Source: Morchella semilibera
Lineage: Eukaryota; Ascomycota; Pezizomycetes; Pezizales; Morchellaceae
Reading direction: 5' to 3'
NCBI GenBank assembly: GCA_009192285.1
Contig: CM018607.1
Span: 1,735,736 to 1,799,735, forward strand
Length of the DNA stretch: 64,000 bases
A model generated the notes under the pieces. The model worked only from the letters and a program-made list of their open reading frames with translations. It had not been told where the DNA came from and searched no databases. The position numbers were made by a program, and so were the translations under genes. Every line of letters begins with the position of its first letter. Positions within the stretch are counted from its first letter, which is position 1. Positions 32,764-45,032 of the stretch are shown piece after piece.

Positions 32764-34738
32764 GTCGACTTACCTGTGATTAAATCACTTATTACAACTA
32801 ATTCGACCTCGACTCCAAACGACACACCACCGACCCAAAACCCCATTTCAATAACAACTGCAGTTTCGGCAAAGAAAGCATGATTCCATATGCGCCGACT
32901 CAAAACGGGTTCCCAGTTCTTGACCCGCTTCGGACCGCTGCCATCTAGGAAAACTACATGTAGCCAAGTGAAACTTACAATACCTCCGAGTGATACCCGA
33001 TGATGGCAGTCTCCTTAGACATATGAATACTATATGTAGCGCCGAATCTTATACCTGGCTCAAATACCCCTTTGATTTTCCTAGGATACTACACATAACT
33101 ATGCTATGTTATGATTTATAGATTGTTTTCACACTTTATAACACTCTCAATTTCTTTCACTGCCGGCAGCGGGTGTATAAACATATCCACAGGGCTAATT
33201 GTATACGTACTATCATCCCAATCCGATGTTAATTGTATGGGTCATGTGATGAGTATCAGTATGCACGTATAATGGAGGAGAAAAGGGCCTCGAAATTAAA
33301 GTACGAATCACTATTGGCCAATATTACGGAGGCGCATGGGCGCAATAACCCAAGTACTCCCCCTACCGTCTTTACGCGGAAGCCACAGTATGCCACAGAA
33401 CCATATATAGGCCTGATTCTCGAGCCATAACCGAGTCTCAACCTCTTTACCTTATTTACATTAATACATTTAATTCCTGCCGCAGAGGGCGTTAATCAAT
33501 TCAGTTAATTAAGCAATAGACACATGTTTCAGCACCATACCACTTTAAGTCATACGTGACCCAATGTTCGCCACACAATTCATCACTGTCCGGCAGAACC
33601 CGGCAATTGACAAACTACGAACAATATGGAAATTGCCATGCTTATCTCGTAGTGAAACCTAATGAAATGTGGTACTACTGAGAGCTTCGGGGCTAATATC
33701 CTAGTCTGAACTTTAAATTGACTTGGTACGTAACGACCGCTGGTAAAACTTTACCATCAACTGCTTTCCCAACTCTCCTTCTAGCTATAGCTCTGCCCCT
33801 TTCATGAATTATCAGAAATTCAAATCACGAAAACCCCATCGTGCATGATCGCCGTACTTGCACAGATTTGAACACAGAACCCCCACTGCTTGGGGAGTGA
33901 GGCTCATCCTGAACTCGAATAAGAAATCTATTATCCAGCCGATCGACTTGTATGTCCGAAGGATTCCTATCTCAGTCTGCAGCTGGTGGGGCTGATATTC
34001 AGATGACCAATAATATATAGCGTTGCGGAGGTGGTGGTAATCGAAGCCATTACAAACGACATCTCTATGAATGACTACAAGAAGATCTGCAAAGTATTCC
34101 AAAGGTTGTATGCAGATGGAATCAGGTATAGTTTAACTCCTCATTAGCCCAATCCAATATAATAATAATCGTTGTTAACGGCTAGTGATAGCTGGTCTGG
34201 TGAGGGTTACATCCCGGCGAGAAAGCACCAGAACTTACCCGATGCCGACACACTATAAATTATAATAAAAGAGGGTCAGGATTTGTATGGAAGATACATC
34301 ATTTGATAAGAGAGATAACAAAACTGTTAGCAAATGCCATCAACCTTTGCTCTTTGCTGGGAGGCTATTACTGACAGCTTAATAGGGGATAGAGTCCAAG
34401 AAGGAAAGAAAGAATCAATTTAGGAATCACCAAATCACACAGGCATGTACTCAAAATATTAATTATAATGCTACCTACTCTACTCTGCTCTACTTACAAC
34501 CAGGAGACCGCATCTATTCCTCGGACTGTCGAGACACGGACTTCCAGATTGGGGTGTGGCTCAGTCACTTTGCCATTCAACAGATCAAGTTACAGAGGAA
34601 AAGGGTGCCCTGTCACTGTATATAACTGTCACCTTTGGAGGTCGGGTAATATAATCTGTATTTACAGCCTCGGGAATAATTCTAACTGCCGTTTCAATAC
34701 TCGTGCTATTAATGCATGAAGATGTCAGGTTAGTAGAC

Positions 34739-34848
34739 ACTTTGCGCAAATGGAGCCAGTTCTATTTTCCGGTAACCTGATTGATGCCGATCCCATAGCC
34801 TGCCAATCAGATAATTGAAATATATAGCTGGCTCCATTTGCGCAAAGT
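34739..34848. mobile_element. MITE family B, copy 1
   Basis: A 110-bp element with perfect 21-bp inverted ends that begin ACTTTGCGCAAATGGAGCCA. The interior TTTTCCGGTAAC...TTGATGCC is shared with the copy at 41.7 kb. Confidence 0.75.
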
Positions 34849-37800
34849 CGTTCACGACCCGATAGCCCAGCGGTGTCCCACATTATGATCGAACTTGGCG
34901 CCGCCAGAGTCTATTAGTCAGAAATCCCTGTTCGCCATTGAAGGGAACCACCGTCACCCATGGGTTACGACCGTACCTAGAGTTCCAGCCTTCCTCCCAC
35001 AATGATCGGCATTGGCTGATTTTATGCAGGAGAGTTTCGTTATGCTTCATGTGATGGAAAGAACCATCGAATTGGTAAACGGCGACGTCCCGTGCTTTTT
35101 TCTAGAAATCAAAAGGGTCTAAGCTTTGTCTGAACGCACATCCAATCTGGGTAGGTCTCCGACCCAAGAATCTCCGCCCATACGTGGAGATACTAGTCGA
35201 TATGACGAACAACCCCCAAAACCGACATCGCCTCCTAGACCAGGGATTTCTCTTCTTACCTTTTAGGGGGGAGCGTAATGCTTAGACTAGGTAATCAATA
35301 GTCGCCGTCGAGATGGAAGCAGCACCCCAAACTAGGCCCGAACCGAAGAATTATTACTACCCAGAACCAAAACAGGTGCTAATTATCCTTAGGGATCGGG
35401 TTAATATCTCTTGCCACTAGGAAGGGGAATCTCGATACCGTGTGCACGACCCTAAATAATAGGGTCTTGCAAATCTTAATCCCAACTAATATGTGTATTA
35501 CTATTTTAAGCTAATCAGTATTATATACAGACTACCCTATGTCGTATACAACAGCAACAGGGACAACAGCAACAACAACAGGACCTTTGATAACGAGTGA
35601 TATTGCATGATAGATATATTATTACTCAAATTATCCCTAGAAAGAAGGCTACCCGAGTCTACTCGTGCTTCAAGTAAGTGAATGAGTACTGCTAATCTAG
35701 TCATAACATATACATAACTCGTGTAAGGCTTTGAAAGTTTGACCACCAGAGACAGCTTAGGTATCTCTCCTCTTAGCACCCGAGGTATTGTACACCCTAA
35801 ATGCTACTTCCCGGACGGAAGTGCGGATAGGGAATAGCAACATCAGTGTTTCGTGGAAAAATACATTCACCGCAGAGGAACCTGCCGAAATCGGCCTCTC
35901 CAGGCACCAAGGGGGTAATATGGATCTAGCTAAAATTCGATCCGCAGGGGGGGGGGGGACAAAAAGCGACGTACATATGATAATTGTGTTGAAGGAAAAC
36001 CCCGAAGAGCGCTTCCTGAACGTTTCACAGCGTATCATTAACAAAAAGACAATTAACATCAAATACAAGCATGTTAATTTTTCCGCATACATGCACAGCT
36101 ACTCGCAGCAGGTAATTCTAGGGAAATACACCAATTCAGTGCAGCTCCATTTTCGGGTACTTGTTACCTGTCGCGAGTAGGCTCTGCACTAATCACGGGG
36201 GATAAGCAAACTCGGGAAAATTCTAGCGAGCGAATAGGAGGTTAAGTTTCCTTGGGAAGGAACGGGTACATACGCTGTTTCATTGGTATGTGCGTTTGGC
36301 AGCTTGGCAGTTTAGTTCGGCTATGTCCTAGACGAGAATCTTAACGGCCAACCCTATGTTTGACCCAATCTTCAATGGTGGTCCAAACCCCTTTGCCGGC
36401 TCGGGTTGTGTGGCTGATCAAACATGTAAACGAACTTACACACTTTGGCGCCAAGGGGTATAATACAAATTATATCACGATGAGATTCTATTAGGATTAA
36501 CATCATCTAGATCTATTTACGAGCAATGGATCTATTCCGAGCCGATTTGAACCAAACATTTACCTATGCCTCTTAAGGATTGGTTGAAGGTGTAGATCTT
36601 GTCTGTTAATAGTAATTTTGATCTCATATGCACAGCCAATTCTTCATGCAGGCAACTGGTTTTTGTTTTGCCCAAAGAGGGAGGGCGGTCTGTAAGTCAT
36701 AAAAGTTCAACTATACATGTATGTTTGCTCCTTTTAGTTCATTCCGAACTCCTAGAATCACAGAATATCACTCGATTACACGGCACGGCAGAAAACACGT
36801 GGGCATATAGCTCGCGCTCTATTCTTCACTTGGCCGATTATGTAACCTTTAAGTAGGAATAATAACATTCAAGGGAGTAGTATGTAGGTTGATATGCCCC
36901 GTTATGTGTTGTATATGTCGTACCCAGCCTTACTGTGATTCGTTGAGCAAGGCTTGTTGCCAGCCCGAATAACCATCACCAGCTGGTCAAAGCACCGTGC
37001 AACTTCACTAACTAGGTACTCGTGTCTCAGGGACGAACCTCAACTGCCGCTACATATAGTTATTTCCCGGCGCGTAGGGTATGCTTATTGGGTGGATCGA
37101 AGAGATTAGGGTCAATGGGCGTGGGGAGGGAGTAGGTAGGTAGTAGGGGAAAGATCCACGGTTGCACTTTGCATCCTTGGGTGGCATATGAGTCTGTGCT
37201 GAGGGCTGGATATAACCGTTACTTTAAACCTGGTGCCTAACTCAACTCTTGAATTATAACCCTCTACCCTAAGGTTGTGGTGCATAAGGTGGCTGTAGAT
37301 TACGGTGATTTTCGTTGACTGCTGGCCCAACCACCAGAATAAAGTGGGCTCGGAGGATCAAGTGCGAATATGAATAGTGCGTGTTCATCTAGATTAGAGT
37401 AATCAGATACGAATATCAGAAAAACCCGAGAGTCAGTTTACTGGCCTAAGCATTTACCCGTTCAGTGCACATCAAACTTGGCATACCAATTCTCTAATCC
37501 CTAACCAGGTCCTTGGTGTTCCATTTAGTTTGGAGCCGTGGAATGTAATTGTGACTATCCTACAGTAATTTCGTTGGTTAATAGCACAGACAGATAGGCC
37601 ATAGCTCTCTGGAACTTCGGGTTTCGTTTCGTTTCGTTTTACTCGGGACTACCTCCTCTCCGGTATCCTTATGTCTACTTACTCTAGAAAAGTAGTAGTT
37701 AGCCGTGCGTAAAAGCTTGACAATAACAATAATCAACATTTTCTGCTAAAGCCTCGATGAGTGGTAGTGGCGGTGGGGGTTACATACACGCATGTACTCA

Positions 37801-38966
37801 ATGTAGGGCTGCAATATTAAGGTAACCGACCTGCATTACCTCAAAGGGGCAAACTACCGAGATAGCAGTCGCGATAGGCAAAAAGTACCCGAAAATGCGG
37901 TTCCGTAGCACTTGTGTATTGTCCTCTTTTAAATAGCAATCGCATCTCAGGACCGATTCCCCGGATAATTCATAACTGCTGCAGTAGAAACTTAAGTCTC
38001 ACACCAACTGAGACTGCTACTTTCTACTGTCGTAAGCGAAGCAGAGTCCAATTAAGACCATGTACCAGCCATTGAATGTCACGGGTACAGCCGGGATCTG
38101 CGCGCTGTCGTTGAATCGATGAACCCAACACTGAGGTTTGACAGTCTGTCTCTCTATAGAGCAGTTAGCTGGCTGTATTACCTACTTGTCTGGAACACCC
38201 ACCTGAAATGAGAGGCATGATAGCCAAGGAGAAAGGTACCGTGGGATTCAGGTGTTAGTGTTGGTTTTATTCCTATTTCGTGGAGGAAAAAAAGGAAGAA
38301 AAAGAAAGAAAAAAAAACAACTAAAGACCATCTGGAAAGCTCAGACAGATTGAAAAATTGGAATATTTCGCACCATAATTCCAATTACAACACTCCTGTT
38401 ATTGTTTCTTCAGACTGCAACTGCATAGGTATGTATCAGGTGCACATAGATAAAACTCGCCTTATTCAGTTCCCCTGAAATGGCCTAGTTAAGACATCGA
38501 CCTCCAAGGCAGAATAGATAAAACAGGACTACAAAAAGCAAAGCCACAACTGCAGTACCGTTAGGACACCCCTGGGCCCTAGTCGGTCAACCGCAGCAGG
38601 CAGACAGGCAGACAACGTACTAATAACATTCAGGGTAGGCTTGGTGTGCCATGGGTGAGCAATCCTGGGGTCAGACCAAGGTGGCGTTTTACTGTCCTAG
38701 CTTAGGGTACTGTTTACTTAGTAATTTGTCCCTGGAGGATAAGAGTTATGAACCTAGCTATTAAGACTTAGTGGGCCTCATACCAATCTGGTGCCAACCA
38801 CTGACCGACCCGCGGATCTTGTCAGTTCTGAGATCTCTTTTTCTTTTTCTACTATTTGGTTTTTCCGAATTTTCCTCGTGTGCACATGAGAGAGCAAATG
38901 TCTTAACGCTCGTCCATTTCACCTCATCTTATTTCAAGGAAGAATGGAAGCCGATGGTTTGGTTTG

Positions 38967-38975
38967 TATATAAAG
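38967..38975 (+). promoter_or_regulatory. Possible TATA box of rhodopsin-domain gene
   Basis: TATATAAAG about 165 bp upstream of the ATG at 39141, leaving room for a leader of about 130 nt. Confidence 0.35.
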
Positions 38976-39140
38976 GTCCGGTCCAGCTCACCCTACTTGT
39001 AATTCAGTCAGCAGAGTTGGAATAGACGGCTAGACAACAACGGCCTTGAAAGCTATAACATATATATAATCACTTACGACCACTCGGATATTCTTGATCA
39101 GACCCACCCAGCTAGCTAGCACCCGCAAACCACAGCAAAC

Positions 39141-40580
39141 ATGTCCCCAGAGGAAGCAGCAGCGGCAGCGGTGATAGGAAAGAAATTCTTAACAGAATCT
39201 TGGTCCTATCTCGGTACAGCAGCAATTTTCGTTTTCCTACGCACTTTTGCCCGATGGAAAGTAGTGGGCTTCCGGAATTTTAAGCCTGATGACTATCTCA
39301 TGTTCTTTGCCCTCGTTAGTTTCCCTCCCCCTAAAGGAAAGAAAAAAAATATAGAGGAAAAAAAAAATCGACCATGAAACTAACAATTGACTTCATTTAG
39401 TTCTGCTTCACTCTCGAGTCTACAGCAGCCCATCTTGTTATAAGTTGGGGCGGCACTAATAGTTATCTCACCGAAGAAGAGCGACTAGCCCTCTCCGACG
39501 AGGAGTTCTGGCGCCGTACTAATGGCAGCAAGGCGTTCCTGCTGGGATGGAATTCGTACTGTGGAACAGTGTGGACGCTGAAGTTGTGCATGATCTTTTT
39601 CTTCCGCAGGGTTACGTGAGTTTTTTTCTGCACCAAGGTGCGGGGGGATGAAAGTGCTGATTTGGTTGTTCTTTATAGCATTGGGCTTGAGAGAGCCTCA
39701 ATGATCAAGTATGCGTTTGCATCAACCGCACTAACATATGTGGTTATGATATTGACGCTGTACTTGACATGTCGGCCATATCATAAGCAGTGGCAGGTTA
39801 TTCCTGATCCTGGCAGTGAGTCCACTCCCTTCTTATAAATCCCTCCTTGAATTTTCAAAACAATTTGCTAAAGATATATCTCTACAGCAAAATGCTGGGT
39901 CGAGTATAACCTCTACTACGTCATCAGTCTTGCCCTCAATCTTTCTACTGATATCTTGATTATGGCCATTCCCATGCCCGTAAGTTTCACATCTCTGATC
40001 TTTAGAAAACTAATATTGAAAACCACATGAACTAATCCTGTACCCCCGTCTCCAGCTTCTCCTCAAGGTCAAGGTTCCCATGCGCCGTAAAATTGTCCTC
40101 ATAGCCATGTTCTCTGCCGGTTTCTTCGTCATGATCGCCGCCACCCTCCGCTGCATCTACGCCTTCACCAACACCCAAGCCAACGGTCTCGTCATTGCCA
40201 TCTGGTCCTGCCGCGAGGCCTTTGTCGCCATGATTGTCGGCAATGTCCCCATGATCAAGCCCATTGTATCACGGTACGGCGGCAAATGGTTCGGCTCAAC
40301 CCTGAGCACCAACGGGAAGAAGAGTGGGAAGGGGAGCAGCACGAACGATAGTGTGGAGCTGGGCAACCGCGGTGGAGGCCATCACTCGAATGACAGCGAG
40401 AGGCAGATCTGCGGGACCGACTCGGACAGCATGGAGCATATCGTGGGGAAAGAGGGCGGGCTGGAGATTGCGACGAGCAAGACGTACGAGGTGACGTACG
40501 AAAACAATGAAGAAACTGTGCGGGAAGATGTGGGGTTGGGCTACACCGCAAGAGCGCATGCGGGGGCGACGGTGGTGTGA
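39141..40580 (+). CDS. PTH11-like rhodopsin-domain membrane protein
   Basis: Five exons, 39141-39314, 39401-39615, 39679-39815, 39888-39979 and 40056-40580 (380 aa); introns 86, 63, 72 and 76 nt. It resembles the fungal 'rhodopsin domain' family of seven-helix plasma-membrane proteins (PTH11/SAT5-like), some of which act as surface or nutrient receptors. Seen: about seven hydrophobic segments, the FKPDDYLMFFAL motif after the first helix, a loop with GTNSYLTEEERLALSDEE, the FFFRRV segment, TCRPYHKQW and KCWVEYNLYYVISLALNLSTDILIMAIPMP, which matches the family's helix with NxxTD. A hydrophilic cytoplasmic tail of about 110 residues, rich in Gly, Ser and acidic residues, ends in ARAHAGATVV. There is no N-terminal Cys-rich CFEM domain, so it is not a full PTH11. 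The receptor role is inferred. Confidence 0.9.
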
Positions 40581-41676
40581 GCGGACATATATTGTCGTAA
40601 TATTATATTGAGGGAGTTGCGCTTTCTTTTGCTGATGGGTTTCTTTTGGGTCCGGGTTTTGTATATGTGCTTGCACCGCACACAATATATTTTTTTTTGG
40701 TTTTATTCTTCTCGATTGTATTTCTACTGGGCAGGCAGGTTTGATCTTTTGGCGGTTACTCTCTTTTCTTACAGGCTACGTACTACGTACTATGTACTAT
40801 CACTACATGTACTAGCTACACACTACTCTCTAAGTATGCATAGGCAAAGCACGCTGGGGGAGGAGGGCGAGGAGCAACAAAAAGTTTTTGTGTAAAGACA
40901 TTAAAAATCAAAATTAATTATGAGTTATGAAAGCAGCTTAGCCAGGACAAGATATCATAGCCAATCCTCTGATCTAGAATTAGCATGATGATAGAAAGCA
41001 AAGTTAGGAAACCAATAAGACGGTTTAGATTTCCTTTTAAGAATTACTATATAACTCTCGCCGCCACCATGGCCACATATATCACCCATATATCAGGCCC
41101 AAAACTTGACTGTATATCCAGAATACCATACACGCCCCTTCCCCGGTTAGGTTGAAATAAAGCTCCGGCAAAACCTGCTACCTACAAGCATCCCTGCCTG
41201 AGCTGTCACTCCCTGATATATTTCGATCCTGAATCACTCTTATTTAAACTGAGACATCGATCCAGGTGCACCTCCTATCACTCGAGTATGTACCACGTAC
41301 GCACTCTGCCCTCATACGCACACACACCGAGGGAGAGATATGCAGTCCAAAAGGAGGAAAAGAAAAGAAAGGAAAAGGGTTCTTTTCAAAAAAAAAACGG
41401 GCTCGTGCATACGTCTGTCCAGTCAGGCGGGTAAGTGGGTGATGCCGTGTGATGGAGCGTCTCACCAGCGCCACACATATATTCTTCTTCCACCGAACCC
41501 CGATTCCCGATTAGGATGATGTCTGTGGCGAATGCACGACAATGCCAGAGCTGGTAATCGATTGGTTTGGTATTGATTAACTGAAACCGAAATAGAACTC
41601 TAGATCTCCGTGTATTATATTAAGTAGAGCTGTACATAGTTTGTATATATGGAGTTACATAATATAATAGATAGGC

Positions 41677-41803
41677 CCTTTGCGCAAAAGACTCCAGAGT
41701 CCTTTTCCGGTAACGTCTTGATTGGTGCCTATCCTCCCGTCAACCAATCACACAAGTACGTAGAGAGGTTAAATTATATAAAAGACTCTGGAGTCTTTTG
41801 CTA
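41677..41803. mobile_element. MITE family B, copy 2
   Basis: Inverted ends around GCAAAAGACTCCAGAGTC, about 18 bp. The left end also carries CTTTGCGCAAA, and the interior TTTTCCGGTAACGTCTTGAT...GGTGCC resembles copy 1 at 34.7 kb. The arms themselves differ from copy 1 beyond the first bases, so the two have diverged or form subfamilies. Confidence 0.65.
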
Positions 41804-42348
41804 ATATAACAGGAACTAAAGCCTTACTACTAAGTAGTACTACAGGTGTAGGGGTAAGTCTGGCGACAGTAAGAACTGTTGCCCCTACACCCGTATAAGT
41901 ACATATATAATTGATATAATATATATACGATTCTGTCTGTCTCTCAGACATTAATTGATCATGAGGGTAGAAGGGTATTCCCGAGCCGAGCCGACCGGAG
42001 CAATGATTAACACCTGGCCGTGAGTGAGTGAATGGGAAAATCTCGGTAGGACCAACACCGCACGCCCCGATTAACTCTGATCTGATTGGTGCCGATATTT
42101 GGGTATGTGGGGAAAAAAAAAAAAAAAAAGGGAAAGATGTCCTCCATTATAGATTGACCGTAGCCAATGTGTATGCATGCATCACGGCCATAAACAGCTT
42201 TCCGGGGGTTTGGAATGAGTAAATATTCGTATTTGTATCGCATCGTATTACGCTGTATACCGTATGAGCCCGTGCTTGAAACAAAACTCGAGCCGTGTGG
42301 GCGGGTGGTGGTGGTGGTGACAGGAGAGGACATGACAGCAGCTGCAGG

Positions 42349-42376
42349 ACAAGACAAGACAAGACAAGACAAGACA
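42349..42376 (+). repeat. (ACAAG)n microsatellite
   Basis: Five ACAAG units followed by a partial one. Confidence 0.85.
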
Positions 42377-42528
42377 GGAGGGAGGGGGGGGAGAAGGTTG
42401 GGTGAGGGAGGTCTTACCTTTTTTCAGAAGGATGTCAGTGTGTATCATACACTTCCCCCACGTCTTAGCCCTAAGGTAACCTTATTCCTATTAATTTTAA
42501 CCATCTATGGTACATGTGTGTACTTTTC

Positions 42529-42583
42529 TAACCTCTACTCTACTCTGCTCTACTCTGCTCTACTCCGCTCAACTCTACTCTAG
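42529..42583 (+). repeat. CTCTACT/CTCTGCT repeat
   Basis: A run of imperfect TCTACTCTGC-like units, with related TCTACCC units again near 42670-42725. Confidence 0.7.
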
Positions 42584-43251
42584 GAGATCTTCCGGGAACT
42601 AAAATAATCTCTCAACGACGAACGACATGGGCAGCTATCTCTCTTCTCTCCCCCCCCCCCCTCCCTCCCCTCTACCCTACTCTACCCGCTATACTCTATG
42701 ATTTTCAGAGAGAATACTCTACCCATCATACATATATCTAACTTACCAGCAGCTCTAGCCTAAAACCAATGGCAAAGTCGATATTGCCCATGCCCTTAAC
42801 CACCACCGACAACATCTCCAGCTCCTTCTTACGGACACTCTTACTTCAGCACTACCTGATCGACGACTGATCTACTCTATTCTCTGCTAGCATGCTGCCT
42901 AACCCTGAACACCAGGGGACAGAATTAAAAACACAACAATATATATATCGTCGCCCGGTTTAATGCCCTCCGATGATCATGTCCTGCTACCCCGCATCGC
43001 GTCCTATCTGCCGGGGGGTATCCATCTCAATATCCGTCGAGAGCGGGCGTCTAGATCTGGAGAGAGATTTTGTACGGTACCGCCCGGACGACCGCCGGTG
43101 AATGCAGAAGATGCGAAGGATGGCAGGACTCGACGGCCTTTTTTTTTTTTTACATTGAGGGTAGATGTTGATCAGGGCGTCGGGTGCCATTCTCCGTGCT
43201 TCCGGGGGGGATAATAACCATATATATGGCCATATGGTGCGTTGGAGAATG

Positions 43252-43260
43252 TATATATAA
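43252..43260 (+). promoter_or_regulatory. TATA box of the GH88 gene
   Basis: TATATATAA about 75 bp before the ATG at 43334. A TACATGTA palindrome follows at about 43262. Confidence 0.5.
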
Positions 43261-43333
43261 GTACATGTAGTGGGATCGGATATTGTTTTTTTTGTTTTCT
43301 ACTTTTTATGATATAGAGACCAGCACGATCAAT

Positions 43334-45032
43334 ATGCATTTCTTGAAGGCTACAGTCGTGGCCATTGCGCTTCAACTTTCCGGGGTGGGTTTTTGGTTTT
43401 TGTTTTTACCTTAATTTATCCTATTTATTTCAATTGATCTTGAAATTAATTAGTACGGTGCTGACGGTGGGATTTATCACAAAAATTACAGGTTGCGAAC
43501 GGTGATGTTATCGAAGGTAAATAAAATAAATACCTGAATATGTTATACTCCCATACATACACTGTGAATGAATATATATATGGATTCAATGAACGAGTGA
43601 TCATGCAACTTGGACTGAATTCAATCCCTTATTAATTATAATTCCCAGACCGCATTCTCGCAAAAATCTACGGTGTCGCTACAAAAGGCGCAACAAACGG
43701 TGTAGTGGTGAGTGTTTCCTTTCTTTCCTTCCCTTCTCTCTCTCTAGATCTCTCCCCTCCATCTCCCTCCATCTCCCCCTCCATCTCCATTGATTAACCA
43801 CCATCACCAGCCAACACCAACAGGATGGCCCGAATACGTGATCGGTACAGCAACTTCATACACCTATCAATCATCCGGTGCCTGGACTACCGGATTCTTT
43901 CCTGGAACCCTCTGGCTCCTCTACCAACGCTCCCTCTCTCGTACCCTCAAAGTATCATCCGCTGAGCTGTTATCCCTCGCCCGGACATGGCAGGCCCCCC
44001 TACGTGCGAATAAGGACCGTACCGACACCCACGACTTGGGTTTCATGATCCACGATTGCTTTGGTTGGGATGCCATCTTGACGGGCAATGCGACCGCCCG
44101 CCAGACTGTGTACGATGCTGCGATCGCGCTCAGCAAGCGCTACAATAACGTCACCAAGACTATTCGTAGTTGGGGCAGCATTACAGATACAGGAAGCTTT
44201 ACGGTCATTATTGATAACATGATGAGTGCGTACTTCCCTCCCCTCCTCCCTTACGGGCAGTTCGTGAAGTTAACCCCCCCCCCCCCCAGACCTCGGTATG
44301 CTCTACTGGGCTGCCCAACAGTTCGGCAACACCACCCTCTACGACATCGCAACCACCCACGCAACCACAACCATGAATAATCACTTCCGCTCTGACGGGA
44401 GCACCTGGCACGTCCTAAACTACAACCAAGTCACCGGCGCCGTCACCGCAAAATACACCAACCAAGGCTACGCCGACAGCAGCACCTGGGCGCGCGGTCA
44501 GGCCTGGGCCATCTACGGAATGGTCAGCGCCTACCGCTGGACCAAGAACACCGCCTTCCTCGACACCGCCATCAAGGCCGCCGACTACTTCCTCGCTGGT
44601 CTACCGGACGATGGCGTTCCCTATTGGGACTTTAATGCTCCCGTCACGGGCCTGCGCGACACGAGCGCGGGGACCATCGTTGCTAGTGGCTTGCTGTATC
44701 TGGTCGAGCAGGCACCGCAGTACAAGGATAAGTATCTGCAGCGCGCGATCGATCTGATTGATGATACGATAGCGTTGAGTCAATCGCCACCCGCGGTGTA
44801 TACGACGAGCCCGTTTGCGGTGCAAGATATAGGGTTCAATGCGTTTTTGAGTAAGTTGATTCTTCTCCTTGGTAGGGGGAAAGAGAATGGGGAAAGAGAA
44901 TGGGGGCTAATCTGATGCGTGCGGGCAGTGAATGGGACGATCGATAACAATCCGGCAAAGACGCATACGGCAGCGAGCTCGAATACGGGGCTGGTGTATG
45001 GGGACTACTATCTCATTGAGGCGCAAAAATAG
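43334..45032 (+). CDS. GH88 unsaturated glucuronyl hydrolase
   Basis: Six exons, 43334-43384, 43492-43516, 43649-43707, 43811-44225, 44290-44850 and 44929-45032 (404 aa); introns 107, 132, 103, 64 and 78 nt. GH88 enzymes hydrate and split the delta-4,5-unsaturated uronic acid left at oligosaccharide ends by polysaccharide lyases. The alpha/alpha-barrel enzyme here has the two conserved acids with the right spacing: Asp120 in THDLGFMIHD and Asp180 in IIDNMMNLGML. AWTTGFFPGTLWLLY, TWARGQAWAIYGM and GLPDDGVPYWDF are also typical. A short hydrophobic start (MHFLKATVVAIALQLSG) suggests secretion. The first three exons are small (51, 25 and 59 nt). The donor at 43708 has a GTGGTGAGT alternative three bases upstream. 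The nearest polysaccharide genes in the window are the two GH27 enzymes; no lyase is present. Confidence 0.92.

Larger units (their letters stand above)
32028..39140. other. Long intergenic region with MITEs
   Basis: No convincing gene in 7 kb. Three short inverted-repeat elements are listed separately. Open frames at 33812-34102 (minus) and 35788-36180 (plus, beginning without ATG and crossing a G12 run) have no motif and were not accepted. A (GTTTC)n run lies near 37622-37640. The last 200 bp contain the promoter of the rhodopsin-domain gene. Confidence 0.5.
40581..43333. other. Intergenic with microsatellites and one MITE
   Basis: No gene seen. Contents: a MITE at 41.7 kb, an (ACAAG)n run, CTCTACT-type repeats at 42529-42583, C-rich runs near 42650 and a T12 run near 43140. 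A TTGGTGCCGATAT fragment near 42086 weakly resembles the interior of MITE family B. Confidence 0.5.

Noticed and set aside
33812-34102. 96-codon minus-strand open frame
   Set aside because: Begins with ATG but has no recognisable motif and no neighbouring exons.
35788-36180. 130-codon open frame on the plus strand
   Set aside because: It lacks an ATG near its 5' end, crosses a G12 homopolymer and shows no motif or splice partners. It may be a trace of an old gene but cannot be supported.
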